Part shown: positions 6,133-14,471 of the stretch, one piece after another
Layout of the letters: the number at the start of each line of letters is the position of its first letter
Position numbering within the stretch: the stretch's first letter is position 1
Notes under the pieces: generated by a model
What the model was told of the DNA's origin: nothing
The model's database searches: none
What the model saw: the letters and a program-made list of their open reading frames with translations, nothing else
Made by a program: the position numbers and the translations under genes
NCBI RefSeq assembly: GCF_020172685.1
Contig: NZ_CP083986.1
Coordinates: 4,729,422 to 4,748,873, forward strand
From: [Mycobacterium] nativiensis
GTDB lineage: Bacteria; Actinomycetota; Actinomycetes; Mycobacteriales; Mycobacteriaceae
Length of the DNA: 19,452 nt
Reading direction: 5' to 3'

Positions 6133-7746
6133 GTGAGCACCACCGAGACCCTGGGAGGGCGGATCAGCCGATTCGTCCATTGGGTGGTCAGGACGCCCTG
6201 GCCGGTGTTCACGCTGAGCATGTTGCAGGCCGACATCATCGGTTCGCTGTTCGTGTTCGGGTTCCTGAGGTTCGGCCTGCCGGAAGAGGATCGGATCAAT
6301 CTGCAGGACCTGCCGCGCGCCAACCTGGCCATCTTCGCACTGACCCTGCTGTGCCTGTTCTGCATCGGATTCACGTTGAGTACGTGGTTGCTGATGCCGG
6401 TGTTCCGCTGGCAACGACGAGAGGCGCGACTCACCGGTCCCGACCCCGACGAGGACCCCGAAACCACCGAACTGGCGCGGTCTCGCGCGTTGCGGATGCC
6501 GTTCTACCGGTCGCTGATCAGCATCGGCTACTGGATGGTGGGCGGGGTGGTGTTCGTCGTCATCAGCTGGCCGGTGGTGAACGACGTGGTGCCGGTGGTG
6601 GTCACCGCGACCGCGCTCGGTGCGGCGGCGACCGCCATCATCGGTTACCTGCAGTCCGAGCGGGTGCTGCGCCCGGTGGCTGTGGCGGCGCTGCGCGGCG
6701 GGGCGCCGGAGAATTTGCGTGCGCCCGGGGTGATCCTGCGTCAGTTGCTTACCTGGGTGCTGTCGACCGGGGTGCCGCTGGTGGCGATCGTGGTGTCGGT
6801 ACTGGCCGGCAAGGCTTCGCTGCTCGACGCCTCACCGGACAAGCTGTTCACTCCGATCCTGTTGATGGCGCTGGCCGCGCTGATCATCGGGTTGTCCGGC
6901 ACCATTCTGGTGTCCATGTCGATCGCCGACCCGCTGCGCCAACTGCGCTGGGCACTCGGCGAGGTGCAGCGCGGTAACTACAACGCGCACATGCAGATCT
7001 ACGACGCCAGCGAGCTCGGCCTGCTGCAGGCCGGGTTCAACGACATGGTGCGTGATCTGGCCGAGCGGCAGCGGCTGCGCGACCTGTTCGGCCGCTACGT
7101 CGGCGAGGACGTGGCCCGGCGGGCACTGGAGCGCGGCACCGAGCTGGGCGGCCAGGAACGCGACGTCGCGGTGCTGTTCGTCGACCTGGTGGGCTCCACC
7201 CAGCTCGCCGCGACGCGGCCCCCCAGCGAAGTGGTCAACCTGCTCAACGAGTTCTTCCGAGTGGTGGTCGAGGCCGTCGGCCGGCACGGCGGGTTCGTCA
7301 ACAAATTCCAGGGTGACGCCGCGCTGGCCATCTTCGGTGCGCCGATCGAGCACCCGGACGCCTCAAGCGCGGCGCTGGCCGCGGCCCGCGAACTGCACGA
7401 CGGGCTGTTGCCGGTGCTCGGTTCGGAGGAGTTCGGCATCGGGGTGTCGACCGGGCGCGCCATCGCCGGCCACATCGGGGCCCGGGCCCGCTTCGAGTAC
7501 ACCGTGATCGGTGACCCGGTCAACGAGGCCGCCCGGCTGACCGAACTGGCCAAGCTGGAGGACGGCCACGTGCTGGCTTCGGCGGTCACGGTCAGTGGCG
7601 CCGTCGACGCAGAGGCACTGTGCTGGGAGGTCGGCGAGATCGTCGCACTGCGCGGGCGCGCCGTCTCCACTCAGCTGGCGCGTCCGGTGAAACTGGCCGT
7701 GGCCGAACCGGTTCCGGCGGCAACAGAAACGGCCGCGGCGGACTGA
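6133..7746 (+). CDS. Membrane-bound class III adenylate cyclase, Rv3645-like (HAMP-cyclase)
   Basis: This protein makes cAMP from ATP at the inner face of the membrane (537 aa; the M. tuberculosis homologue Rv3645 is similar in size). The N-terminal half carries about six hydrophobic segments (near 26-48, 64-90, 126-150, 153-172, 200-226 and 239-262). A HAMP domain (about 263-315) and the cyclase domain (about 342-480) follow. Catalytic residues are visible: metal-binding D351 (FVDLVGST) and D395 (KFQGDA), purine-selecting K391 and D461 (VIGDPVNEAAR), and transition-state N464 and R468. K391/D461 indicate ATP rather than GTP. The start is GTG at 6133. The gene diverges from holB and its stop is only 1 bp from the topA stop on the other strand. 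Rv3645 has been linked to fatty-acid responses and drug tolerance; whether that applies here is inference. Confidence 0.93.
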   Translation: MSTTETLGGRISRFVHWVVRTPWPVFTLSMLQADIIGSLFVFGFLRFGLPEEDRINLQDLPRANLAIFALTLLCLFCIGFTLSTWLLMPVFRWQRREARLTGPDPDEDPETTELARSRALRMPFYRSLISIGYWMVGGVVFVVISWPVVNDVVPVVVTATALGAAATAIIGYLQSERVLRPVAVAALRGGAPENLRAPGVILRQLLTWVLSTGVPLVAIVVSVLAGKASLLDASPDKLFTPILLMALAALIIGLSGTILVSMSIADPLRQLRWALGEVQRGNYNAHMQIYDASELGLLQAGFNDMVRDLAERQRLRDLFGRYVGEDVARRALERGTELGGQERDVAVLFVDLVGSTQLAATRPPSEVVNLLNEFFRVVVEAVGRHGGFVNKFQGDAALAIFGAPIEHPDASSAALAAARELHDGLLPVLGSEEFGIGVSTGRAIAGHIGARARFEYTVIGDPVNEAARLTELAKLEDGHVLASAVTVSGAVDAEALCWEVGEIVALRGRAVSTQLARPVKLAVAEPVPAATETAAAD

Positions 7747-7747
7747 C

Positions 7748-10549
7748 TCAGCCCTTGGTGGCCTTCTTGGCCGGGGCCTTGCGAGTGGTCTTCTTCGCCG
7801 CAGTCTTCTTCGCGGCCTTCTTGACCGGTCCCCTCGCCCGCCGGTCGGCAAGTAGCTCGCCGGCGCGCTCGTCGGTGATCGAAGCCACCTCGTCGCCCTT
7901 ACGCAGGCTGGCGTTGGTCTCACCGTCGGTCACGTACGGCCCGAAGCGGCCGTCCTTGATCACCATCGGTTTCCCGGTGGCCGGGTCAGCACCCAGCTCA
8001 CGCAGCGGCGGGGCCGCAGCCGCTTGGCGGCCACGACGTTTCGGTTCGGCATAGATCTTGAGCGCCTCATCGAGGGTGATCTCGAAGATCTGCTCCTCGG
8101 TGGCCAGCGACCGAGAGTCGGTGCCGCGCTTCAGGTATGGACCGTAGCGGCCGTTCTGCGCGGTGATCTCGTCGCCGGTCGCCGGGTCGGCGCCGACCAC
8201 CCGAGGCAGCGACAACAACTTCAGCGCGTCCTCGAGGGTGACCGTCTGCAGGTCCATGCTGCGCAGCAATGAACCGGTGCGCGGCTTGGGTCCGGTCGGC
8301 TTCTTGCCCTTCTTGGCCGTCGCGCCGGATTCGTCGTCCGGCGGCGGCGGCAGAACCTCGGTGACATACGGGCCGTAGCGACCGTCCTTGGCGACGATCT
8401 CGTGCCCGGTCGCCGGGTCCACACCGAGCGGCCGGCCCTCCTGCGGGGTGGCGAAGCGTTCCTCGGCCAGCGCCAGGGTCAGTTCATCCGGCGGCAGCGA
8501 GTCATCCAGGTTGGCCCGCTGCGGAGTCGGTTCACCGTCGTCACCGGTGACCATCCGCTCCAGGTACGGACCGTTCTTGCCCACCCGGACGTAGACCGGC
8601 CTGCCCTCGGCGTCGTCGAACAGGCGGATCGAGTTGATCTCGCGGGCGTCGATGCCCTCCAGGTTCACCCCGACCAGCTTCTTCAGCCCGCCGGCCCGGG
8701 AGATCGAGCCTTCCACCCCGTAGTCGCCACCGAAGTAGAAGTTGTGCAGCCAGTCGATGCGGCGCTGACGCCCGGCGGCGATCCCGTCAAGCTCGTCTTC
8801 CATGGCCGCGGTGAAGTCGTAGTCGACGAGCCGGCCGAAGTGCTGCTCGAGCAGGCCGATCACCGCGAAGGCCACCCAGGTGGGGACCAGGGCACTGCCC
8901 TTTTTGTAGACGTAACCACGGTCCTGAATGGTCTTGATGATCGAGGAGTACGTCGACGGCCGGCCGATCCCCAACTCTTCGAGCGCCTTGACCAGCGAAG
9001 CCTCTGTGTAGCGCGCGGGCGGGTTGGTGGCGTGCCCGTCGGGGGTCAGCTCGGTGGCGTCCACCCGCTGGCCCTGGGTCAGCTGCGGCAGCCGCCGCTC
9101 GGCGTCGTCGGCCTCGCCGCCGGCCAGCTCGTCGACGGTCTCCACGTAGGCCTTGAGGAAGCCGGCGAAGGTGATGGTGCGGCCGCTGGCGGCGAATGTC
9201 ACCTGCTGAGACCCGGACTGCCCGCCGATCCGCAGGCTCAGCGTGGTGCCGCGGGCATCGGCCATCTGCGAGGCGACGGTGCGCTGCCAGATCAGCTCGT
9301 AGAGCCGGAACTCGTCGCTGCCCAGCTCATTGCGCACCGCGTCGGGGGTGGCGAACGTCTCGCCGGCCGGCCGGATCGCCTCGTGGGCTTCCTGGGCGTT
9401 CTTGACCTTGCGGGTGTACTGGCGCGGCGACGGCGAGACGTACTCCTCGCCGTAGAGCTGGCGGGCCTGGGTACGCGCGGCATCAATGGCCGACTGCGAC
9501 AGCGTCGTCGAGTCGGTACGCATGTAGGTGATGTAGCCGTTCTCGTAGAGCCGCTGGGCGATGCTCATCGTCCGCTCGGCGGAGAACCGCAGTTTGCGGC
9601 CGGCTTCCTGCTGCAAAGTCGAGGTCATGAAGGGCGCGTAGGGCCGCCGGGTATAGGGCTTGTCCTCTACCGAGGTCACCGACAGCGACGCACCGCGCAG
9701 CCCGGCCGCCAGCGCACCGGCCGCGGCCTCGTCGAGCACGCGCACCTCGGCGGGCTTCTTCAGTGCCCCCAGCGAGTCGAAGTCGCGGCCGCTGGCCACC
9801 CGCAGCTCGTCGACGGCGATCAGCCGGGCGGTGAAGGTGGGCGGGTACGCCGTCGGGTCGGACACGCTGGCGTCCAGTTGCGCGACCACGTCCCAGTAGG
9901 AGGCACTGCGGAACGCCATCCGCTCGCGTTCGCGCTGCACGATGATGCGGGTGGCCACCGATTGGACCCGGCCCGCCGACAGCTTCGGCGCGACCTTCTT
10001 CCACAGCACGGGGCTGACCTCGTAGCCGTACAACCGGTCCAGCACCCGCCGGGTCTCCTGCGCGTCTACCAGGTGGATGTCGAGGTCACGGGGGTTCTCG
10101 GCGGCATTGCGGATCGCCGGCTCAGTGATCTCGTGGAACACCATCCGCTTGACCGGGATGCGCGGCTTGAGGGTCTCCAGCAGATGCCAGGCGATCGCCT
10201 CGCCCTCCCGGTCACCATCTGTGGCCAGATAGAGCTCGTCGACGTCTTTGAGCAGGCCCTTGAGCTCGGTGACGGTGCTCTTCTTGTCGGGACTGACGAT
10301 GTAGAGCGGCTCGAAGTCGGCGTCGACGTTGACACCCAGGCGTGCCCACGGCTCGGTCTTGTACTTGGCCGGGACGTCCGCGGCGTTGCGCGGCAGGTCC
10401 CGGATGTGTCCGCGAGAGGACTCGACGACATAGTTACTGCCCAGGTAACCGGCGATTTTCCGCGCCTTGGTGGGCGACTCGACTATGACGAGTCGCCGCA
10501 CGGGTGTTTTATCGCCGTTGCGGGCGCTACCCGTCTTAGAGTCAGCCAC
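7748..10549 (-). CDS. topA: DNA topoisomerase I (type IA)
   Basis: TopA relaxes negative supercoils by passing DNA through a transient single-strand break. The protein (933 aa) is full length. It has a TOPRIM domain with E24 (VIVESPTKAR) and the acidic cluster DGDREGE (111-117). The active-site tyrosine Y342 in YITYMRTDST falls at the same number as in M. tuberculosis TopA. The C-terminus has no zinc fingers; instead it carries about four repeats containing GRYGPY- or GKNGPY-type cores and ends in a Lys/Ala tail (about 906-933) with ten lysines. Such tails are typical of actinobacterial TopA and aid processivity. The GTG at 10549 is chosen because VADSK...RRLVIVESPTKAR aligns with the known N-terminus; upstream in-frame starts would add up to 33 unconserved residues. 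It converges with the cyclase gene without a terminator between them. Confidence 0.96.
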   Translation of the reverse strand: MADSKTGSARNGDKTPVRRLVIVESPTKARKIAGYLGSNYVVESSRGHIRDLPRNAADVPAKYKTEPWARLGVNVDADFEPLYIVSPDKKSTVTELKGLLKDVDELYLATDGDREGEAIAWHLLETLKPRIPVKRMVFHEITEPAIRNAAENPRDLDIHLVDAQETRRVLDRLYGYEVSPVLWKKVAPKLSAGRVQSVATRIIVQRERERMAFRSASYWDVVAQLDASVSDPTAYPPTFTARLIAVDELRVASGRDFDSLGALKKPAEVRVLDEAAAGALAAGLRGASLSVTSVEDKPYTRRPYAPFMTSTLQQEAGRKLRFSAERTMSIAQRLYENGYITYMRTDSTTLSQSAIDAARTQARQLYGEEYVSPSPRQYTRKVKNAQEAHEAIRPAGETFATPDAVRNELGSDEFRLYELIWQRTVASQMADARGTTLSLRIGGQSGSQQVTFAASGRTITFAGFLKAYVETVDELAGGEADDAERRLPQLTQGQRVDATELTPDGHATNPPARYTEASLVKALEELGIGRPSTYSSIIKTIQDRGYVYKKGSALVPTWVAFAVIGLLEQHFGRLVDYDFTAAMEDELDGIAAGRQRRIDWLHNFYFGGDYGVEGSISRAGGLKKLVGVNLEGIDAREINSIRLFDDAEGRPVYVRVGKNGPYLERMVTGDDGEPTPQRANLDDSLPPDELTLALAEERFATPQEGRPLGVDPATGHEIVAKDGRYGPYVTEVLPPPPDDESGATAKKGKKPTGPKPRTGSLLRSMDLQTVTLEDALKLLSLPRVVGADPATGDEITAQNGRYGPYLKRGTDSRSLATEEQIFEITLDEALKIYAEPKRRGRQAAAAPPLRELGADPATGKPMVIKDGRFGPYVTDGETNASLRKGDEVASITDERAGELLADRRARGPVKKAAKKTAAKKTTRKAPAKKATKG

Positions 10550-10664
10550 CTTGCGCTTACGCTCCACTTCTGTCCGCACCTGCAGGTCGCGCCGCCGGTG
10601 GACACCTGACAATCTCGCACTCACGACTGTGCAGATGCAAACCGGCATTCAGCCATGAATTGTT

Positions 10665-11276
10665 TCAGAGTTCACCCTGGGGACCCGTAATCGGCGTCCC
10701 GACACGCGGCCACTGGCTCAACGCCTCGGGATCATCGGGTGATTCCCCGACGTTCTCCACCAGCCGCGACAGCCTGCGACGGCCGCTGATCCGCAGCGCG
10801 GGCCGGTTGCCGCGGGTACCGATCAGCGTGGGCGCGATGCCCACCCGCATCAGGGCCGAGGCCAGCGGCGCGAACGTGTCCGGCGCGTGCGGGTCCAGGC
10901 CGAGCAGATATCGGTCGGCCTCCGCGGTGCCGGCCGCCAGCGTCCACGCCCGCAGCTCACGCGGGCCCGGCAGCCACGCCGGCGGCACCGTCTTGACCGC
11001 ACCACGCGTCCACTGATCGGCCAGCCCCAGAAGGCTGGGATCCACCGCCGTACGCACCAGCGGTGTGTCCTCTTCGGTCCGGGTGATCTCCGGTGTCAGA
11101 CCGGCATCGGAGATCAGCTCGGCCAGCGCCACGGCCCGCCACTGCCGATCGACGACGACCGACAGCCGCGCACCGCCACCAGCCATGACGATCTGCCCCG
11201 GACCCGCCAGCACCCCGGCGAGGTCGGCGACGCTGGGCGGCACCGACTCTGCCGAAAAGAAGGAAAGCTGACTCAC
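10665..11276 (-). CDS. Conserved mycobacterial protein, Rv3647c-like
   Basis: This 203-aa protein lies between topA and cspA, the position of Rv3647c in M. tuberculosis. I recognise no catalytic motif, signal peptide or membrane segment. The sequence is mixed alpha/beta in character, with an Arg-rich segment near the C-terminus (ISGRRRLSRLVENVGE, about 163-178). Function is unknown. The GTG start (11276) lacks an obvious ribosome-binding site but has TACTGT exactly 7 nt upstream, so a leaderless mRNA is likely. A 115-bp gap separates it from topA on the same strand, so cotranscription is possible. Confidence 0.85.
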   Translation of the reverse strand: MSQLSFFSAESVPPSVADLAGVLAGPGQIVMAGGGARLSVVVDRQWRAVALAELISDAGLTPEITRTEEDTPLVRTAVDPSLLGLADQWTRGAVKTVPPAWLPGPRELRAWTLAAGTAEADRYLLGLDPHAPDTFAPLASALMRVGIAPTLIGTRGNRPALRISGRRRLSRLVENVGESPDDPEALSQWPRVGTPITGPQGEL

Positions 11277-11283
11277 GTCACCG

Positions 11284-11289
11284 ACAGTA
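11284..11289 (-). promoter_or_regulatory. Candidate -10 element for the Rv3647c-like gene (leaderless)
   Basis: On the minus strand TACTGT (11289 down to 11284) is followed by 7 nt and then the GTG start. It fits TANNNT, with transcription starting at the start codon. No -35 match was found 16-18 bp upstream. Confidence 0.5.
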
Positions 11290-11342
11290 AGCCGGGGCGC
11301 GATCGCTTGGGTTCCGGGGCCGCCTCACCGGCCCGAAACGAA

Positions 11343-11384
11343 ACCCCCCGGCCTTGCTCCGTTGGCGGGAGCTGCCCGGGGGGT
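11343..11384 (-). terminator. Intrinsic terminator of the cold-shock gene
   Basis: Arms 11343-11351 and 11376-11384 pair over 9 bp (A, six C, GG with CC, six G, T). An inner stem GCTCC/GGAGC (11356-11360 with 11368-11372) extends it. On the minus strand the hairpin is followed by TTTCGTTT, an interrupted T-tract. It starts about 18 bases after the cspA stop and should isolate that gene from the Rv3647c-like gene. Confidence 0.75.
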
Positions 11385-11402
11385 GTCGTCAAGTCCCGTT
11401 GC

Positions 11403-11606
11403 TCAGACGGCGCGGACGCCCGTGGCCTGGGGGCCCTTGGGGCTCTGGCCGACCTCGAACTCCACCCGCTGGTTCTCCTCGAGGGTGCGAAAGCCGCTTC
11501 CCTGGATCTCCGTGTAGTGGACAAACACGTCAGCCGAGCCGTCCTCTGGTGCGATGAAGCCGAAGCCCTTTTCCGCGTTGAACCACTTCACAGTTCCCTG
11601 TGGCAT
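11403..11606 (-). CDS. cspA: Cold-shock protein, CspA family
   Basis: This 67-aa protein is a single OB-fold cold-shock domain that binds single-stranded RNA and DNA and acts as an RNA chaperone. RNP1 (KGFGFI) and RNP2 (VFVHY) are intact, and the N-terminus [14 protein letters not shown] is typical. It corresponds to Rv3648c by sequence and position. The ATG at 11606 is supported by the conserved start and a purine-rich AAGGAAAG upstream. The leader holds a strong hairpin, a strong terminator follows, and the gene diverges from the helicase gene, so it is probably transcribed alone. Confidence 0.97.
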   Translation of the reverse strand: MPQGTVKWFNAEKGFGFIAPEDGSADVFVHYTEIQGSGFRTLEENQRVEFEVGQSPKGPQATGVRAV

Positions 11607-11638
11607 CTGTCGATCTTTCCTTACTCTTCTTGCTCGGT

Positions 11639-11664
11639 GCGGTGCACCGTTTTCGGGGCACCGC
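11639..11664 (-). promoter_or_regulatory. Stable hairpin in the cspA 5' leader
   Basis: GCGGTGCACCG (11639-11649), a four-base loop, and CGGGGCACCGC (11654-11664) form an 11-bp stem with one mismatch. On the cspA strand the loop is AAAA. The hairpin ends 32 nt before the ATG, upstream of the purine-rich ribosome-binding region. Long structured leaders are known to control bacterial cold-shock mRNAs; a similar role here is inferred. Confidence 0.55.
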
Positions 11665-11870
11665 ATTTCGCTGCCCCGGGCCTGTTCCGGCCGCCGTACC
11701 CTTGCGGTCAGTCGGTGCTGCCACCGATCACTCCCCCGCGGGCGCTGCGGCCGCAACCACAGATCCTGCGAAGGCTTAACACGAACACAGAAGCTACGAC
11801 CGCCCATCAGTCAACCATGTTCAGCGCGTCGAGGACAGACTGCGGTGCCCAAATCGTTAAGGACCGGTAG
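11665..11870. promoter_or_regulatory. Divergent cspA/helicase intergenic region
   Basis: The rest of the 264-bp gap must hold promoters for cspA (minus) and the helicase (plus). On the minus strand TTGACT (11814 down to 11809) resembles a -35 element and TAGCTT (11796 down to 11791) a -10 element, but they are only 12 bp apart, so they do not form one good promoter. AAGGA lies before the helicase ATG. No gene is evident. Confidence 0.3.
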
Positions 11871-14222
11871 ATGACGGTGAATTTCGGCGGTGAATTGCTT
11901 ACCGCCGCGCTGGCCGGCACCGAACCGGGTGAAGACCCGCTGCGTCACGTCGCCGATCTGCCCGCATCGGCGGGCGTGGCGAGCGCCTGGCCGGACTGGG
12001 CCGCATCCGACGTGATCGGAGCCTTCACCGGACGCGGAATCGACGCACCCTGGTCGCATCAGCGGGCCGCCGCCGATCTGGCGTACGCCGGGCAGGACGT
12101 GGTGATCAGCACCGGCACGGCGTCGGGCAAGTCGCTGGCCTATCAACTACCGGCCTTGAACACCCTGGCGGCCGACCCGCGCGCGCGGGTGCTGTACCTG
12201 TCGCCGACGAAGGCGCTGGGCCATGACCAGCTGCGCAACGCCCACCAGCTGACCGCGGCGGTGGCCCGACTGGGAGTGCCGAGCACTGCGGTGGCACCGA
12301 CCGCCTACGACGGTGATGCCCCCGCCGAGATCCGCCGGTTCGCCCGTGAACGGTCCCGCTGGGTGTTCTCCAACCCCGACATGATCCATCTGTCAATGCT
12401 GCGCAACCATGCCCGCTGGGCGGTGTTCCTGCGCGGGCTGCGCTTCGTGATCGTCGACGAGTGCCACTACTACCGGGGGATCTTCGGCTCGCACGTGGCG
12501 ATGGTGTTGCGGCGGCTGCTGCGGTTGTGCGCGCGCTATGCCGCACCGGGAACACCTCCTTCCCAGGGGCCGACGGTGATCTTCGCCAGTGCCACCACCG
12601 CCGCGCCGGGGGCCAGCGCATCTGCCCTGATCGGCCGACCGGTCGCCGAGGTCACCGAAGACGGCTCGCCACACGGCGCGCGCACGGTGGCCCTGTGGGA
12701 GCCCGCCCTGCGCACCGACGTGACCGGGGAGAACGACGCCCCGGTGCGGCGTGCCGCCGGCGCCGAGGCGGCGCGAGTGATGGCCGACCTGATCGCAGAG
12801 GGTGCGCGCACCCTGACCTTCGTCCGGTCGCGCCGCGGCGCCGAGGTCACCACGCTGGCCGCCCGCAGCCGACTGGAGTTGACGGCCCCGCAGCTGGTCG
12901 ACAAGGTCGCCTCCTACCGGGCCGGTTATCTGGCCGAGGACCGCCGCGCGTTGGAACGAGCGCTGGCCGACGGCGAGTTGTACGGCCTGGCCACCACCAA
13001 CGCCCTGGAGCTCGGGGTGGATATCGCCGGGTTGGACGCGGTGGTGATCGCCGGCTTCCCCGGCACGGTGACATCGTTCTGGCAGCAGGCCGGCAGATCG
13101 GGCCGGCGCGGCCAGACGGCGCTGATCGTGCTGATCGCCCGGGACGACCCGCTGGACACCTATCTGGTGCATCACCCGGCCGCGCTGCTGGACAAGCCGA
13201 TCGAGCAGGTGGTGATCGACCCGGCCAATCCCTACGTGCTGGGGCCGCAGCTGCTGTGCGCGGCCGCCGAGCTGCCGCTGACGGTCACCGAGGTGCAGGA
13301 GCTGGGTGCCGCGCCGGTGGCCGACGCTCTGGTTGACGACGGGCAGTTGCGCCGGCGCTCCGAGAAGTACTTCCTGGCGCCCGGACTCGATCCACATCCG
13401 GGGGTGGACATCCGGGGGTCGAGCGGCGGGCAGGTGGTGATCCTGGAAGCCGAAACCGGGCGGATGCTGGGCAGCGTCGACGGGGGCCGAGCTCCGGCCA
13501 CGGTGCACACCGGCGCGGTCTATCTGCACCAGGGCGAGAGTTATGTGGTCGACTCGCTGGACACCGAGCGGCAGATCGCGTTCGTGCACGCCGAGGATCC
13601 CGGCTACGCGACGTTCGCTCGGGAGATCACCGACATCGACGTGACGGGCGAGGGCGAACGGGTCTGGTTCGGCGCGGTGTGCCTGGGTCTGGTACCGGTC
13701 ACGGTGACCCGCCAGATCGTCGGCTACCTGCGTCGGCTGCCGACCGGGGAGGTGCTGGACTTCGTCGAGCTGGAGGTGGCGCCGGCGATGCTGCCCACCA
13801 CGGCGGTGGTCTACACCGTCACCCCCGAGGCGCTGACCGGCTGCGGGATCGCCGAAGCGCGGATTCCCGGGGCGCTGCACGCCGCCGAGCACGCGGCGAT
13901 CGGGTTGCTTCCCCTGGTGGCCAGCTGTGATCGCGGTGACATCGGCGGCCTGTCGACGGCGCTGGGGCCGGACGCCATGGGTGGGCTGCCCAGCGTGTTC
14001 GTCTATGACGGTTATCCGGGCGGCGCCGGGTTCGCCGAGCGCGGATTCCGTTCTGCGGCCATCTGGTTGGAGGCCACGGCGGCGACCATCGAATCCTGCG
14101 AGTGCCCGAATGGATGCCCGTCGTGTGTGCAATCACCCAAGTGCGGCAACGGCAATGAGCCGTTGGACAAGGACGGTGCGGTGCGGGTGCTGCGACTGGT
14201 GCTCGGCGAGCTGAACTCTTGA
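11871..14222 (+). CDS. sftH: SftH-type superfamily II DNA helicase with four-cysteine C-terminus
   Basis: This 783-aa protein belongs to the SftH/Hrq1/YprA(MrfA) clade, DNA-dependent ATPases that translocate 3' to 5'. Visible elements are: motif I TGTASGKS (81-88); SPTKAL; the Walker B box DECH (196-199); FASATT (motif III); the helicase C domain with TFVRSRRGAEV, TTNALELGVDIAGLDAVV and QQAGRSGRRGQ (motif VI); and a DUF1998-like C-terminal domain ending in C745, C749, C752 and C758 (CPNGCPSCVQSPKC), probably a metal site. It corresponds to Rv3649. M. smegmatis SftH was shown biochemically to be a 3'-5' helicase, and the related Bacillus MrfA acts in mitomycin repair; a repair role here is inferred. 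The start follows GTTAAGGACC. Confidence 0.93.
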   Translation: MTVNFGGELLTAALAGTEPGEDPLRHVADLPASAGVASAWPDWAASDVIGAFTGRGIDAPWSHQRAAADLAYAGQDVVISTGTASGKSLAYQLPALNTLAADPRARVLYLSPTKALGHDQLRNAHQLTAAVARLGVPSTAVAPTAYDGDAPAEIRRFARERSRWVFSNPDMIHLSMLRNHARWAVFLRGLRFVIVDECHYYRGIFGSHVAMVLRRLLRLCARYAAPGTPPSQGPTVIFASATTAAPGASASALIGRPVAEVTEDGSPHGARTVALWEPALRTDVTGENDAPVRRAAGAEAARVMADLIAEGARTLTFVRSRRGAEVTTLAARSRLELTAPQLVDKVASYRAGYLAEDRRALERALADGELYGLATTNALELGVDIAGLDAVVIAGFPGTVTSFWQQAGRSGRRGQTALIVLIARDDPLDTYLVHHPAALLDKPIEQVVIDPANPYVLGPQLLCAAAELPLTVTEVQELGAAPVADALVDDGQLRRRSEKYFLAPGLDPHPGVDIRGSSGGQVVILEAETGRMLGSVDGGRAPATVHTGAVYLHQGESYVVDSLDTERQIAFVHAEDPGYATFAREITDIDVTGEGERVWFGAVCLGLVPVTVTRQIVGYLRRLPTGEVLDFVELEVAPAMLPTTAVVYTVTPEALTGCGIAEARIPGALHAAEHAAIGLLPLVASCDRGDIGGLSTALGPDAMGGLPSVFVYDGYPGGAGFAERGFRSAAIWLEATAATIESCECPNGCPSCVQSPKCGNGNEPLDKDGAVRVLRLVLGELNS

Positions 14223-14230
14223 ACGACTGC

Positions 14231-14264
14231 GGGAGTCGGCCGACCCCCCGAACGGCCGACTCCC
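14231..14264 (+). terminator. Perfect 11-bp hairpin after the helicase gene
   Basis: GGGAGTCGGCC (14231-14241) and GGCCGACTCCC (14254-14264) pair perfectly around a 12-nt loop, 9 bases after the helicase stop. No T-run follows, so this is a GC-only, mycobacterial-style terminator candidate. Confidence 0.6.
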
Positions 14265-14458
14265 CCGAGCCGGCGGAAACGCGCGACGAACGGTCGAAAA
14301 AAGCGATCCGTTCCCAAACCCGGCACAAGGCCGGACGCGGCCGTAAGTTACCGGCTGTACCGGATGGACGCAACTTGAAAACCGACCGTGTGACCGGTCC
14401 AGGGCCGGTCAGACCGGACGATCCGCCGCTATTGATGCTGGTAGAGAACCGCTGGCCG
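14265..14458. other. Intergenic region between the helicase and Rv3651-like genes
   Basis: No convincing gene is present; an 80-codon frame (14219-14461) has no family features. A small inverted repeat GACCGG/CCGGTC (14392-14397 and 14405-14410) lies about 50 bp upstream of the predicted -10 element and could be a regulator site. M. tuberculosis carries PE33 (Rv3650) at this position, as I recall; nothing resembling a PE gene is visible here. Confidence 0.5.
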
Positions 14459-14464
14459 TAAAAT
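14459..14464 (+). promoter_or_regulatory. -10 element of a predicted leaderless promoter
   Basis: TAAAAT is a strong TANNNT match that ends 7 nt before the ATG at 14472. This places transcription start at the start codon. No ribosome-binding site is present in those 7 nt. TTGATG (14432-14437) is a possible but poorly spaced (21 bp) -35 element. Confidence 0.65.
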
Positions 14465-14471
14465 CTGCGAT

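Noticed and set aside
7748..8700. Repeated GRYGPY-type units in the topA 3' region as a DNA repeat
   Set aside because: They are diverged protein repeats of the TopA C-terminal domain, normal for actinobacteria, not a nucleotide repeat array.
10550..10648. N-terminal extension of topA by up to 33 residues
   Set aside because: The residues (MPVCICTVVS and on) do not resemble type IA topoisomerase N-termini, and the GTG at 10549 aligns with known mycobacterial TopA.
14219..14461. 80-codon frame between the helicase and the Rv3651-like gene
   Set aside because: It runs through a perfect hairpin and into the promoter, has no ribosome-binding site of its own and no recognisable domain; it is not PE-like.
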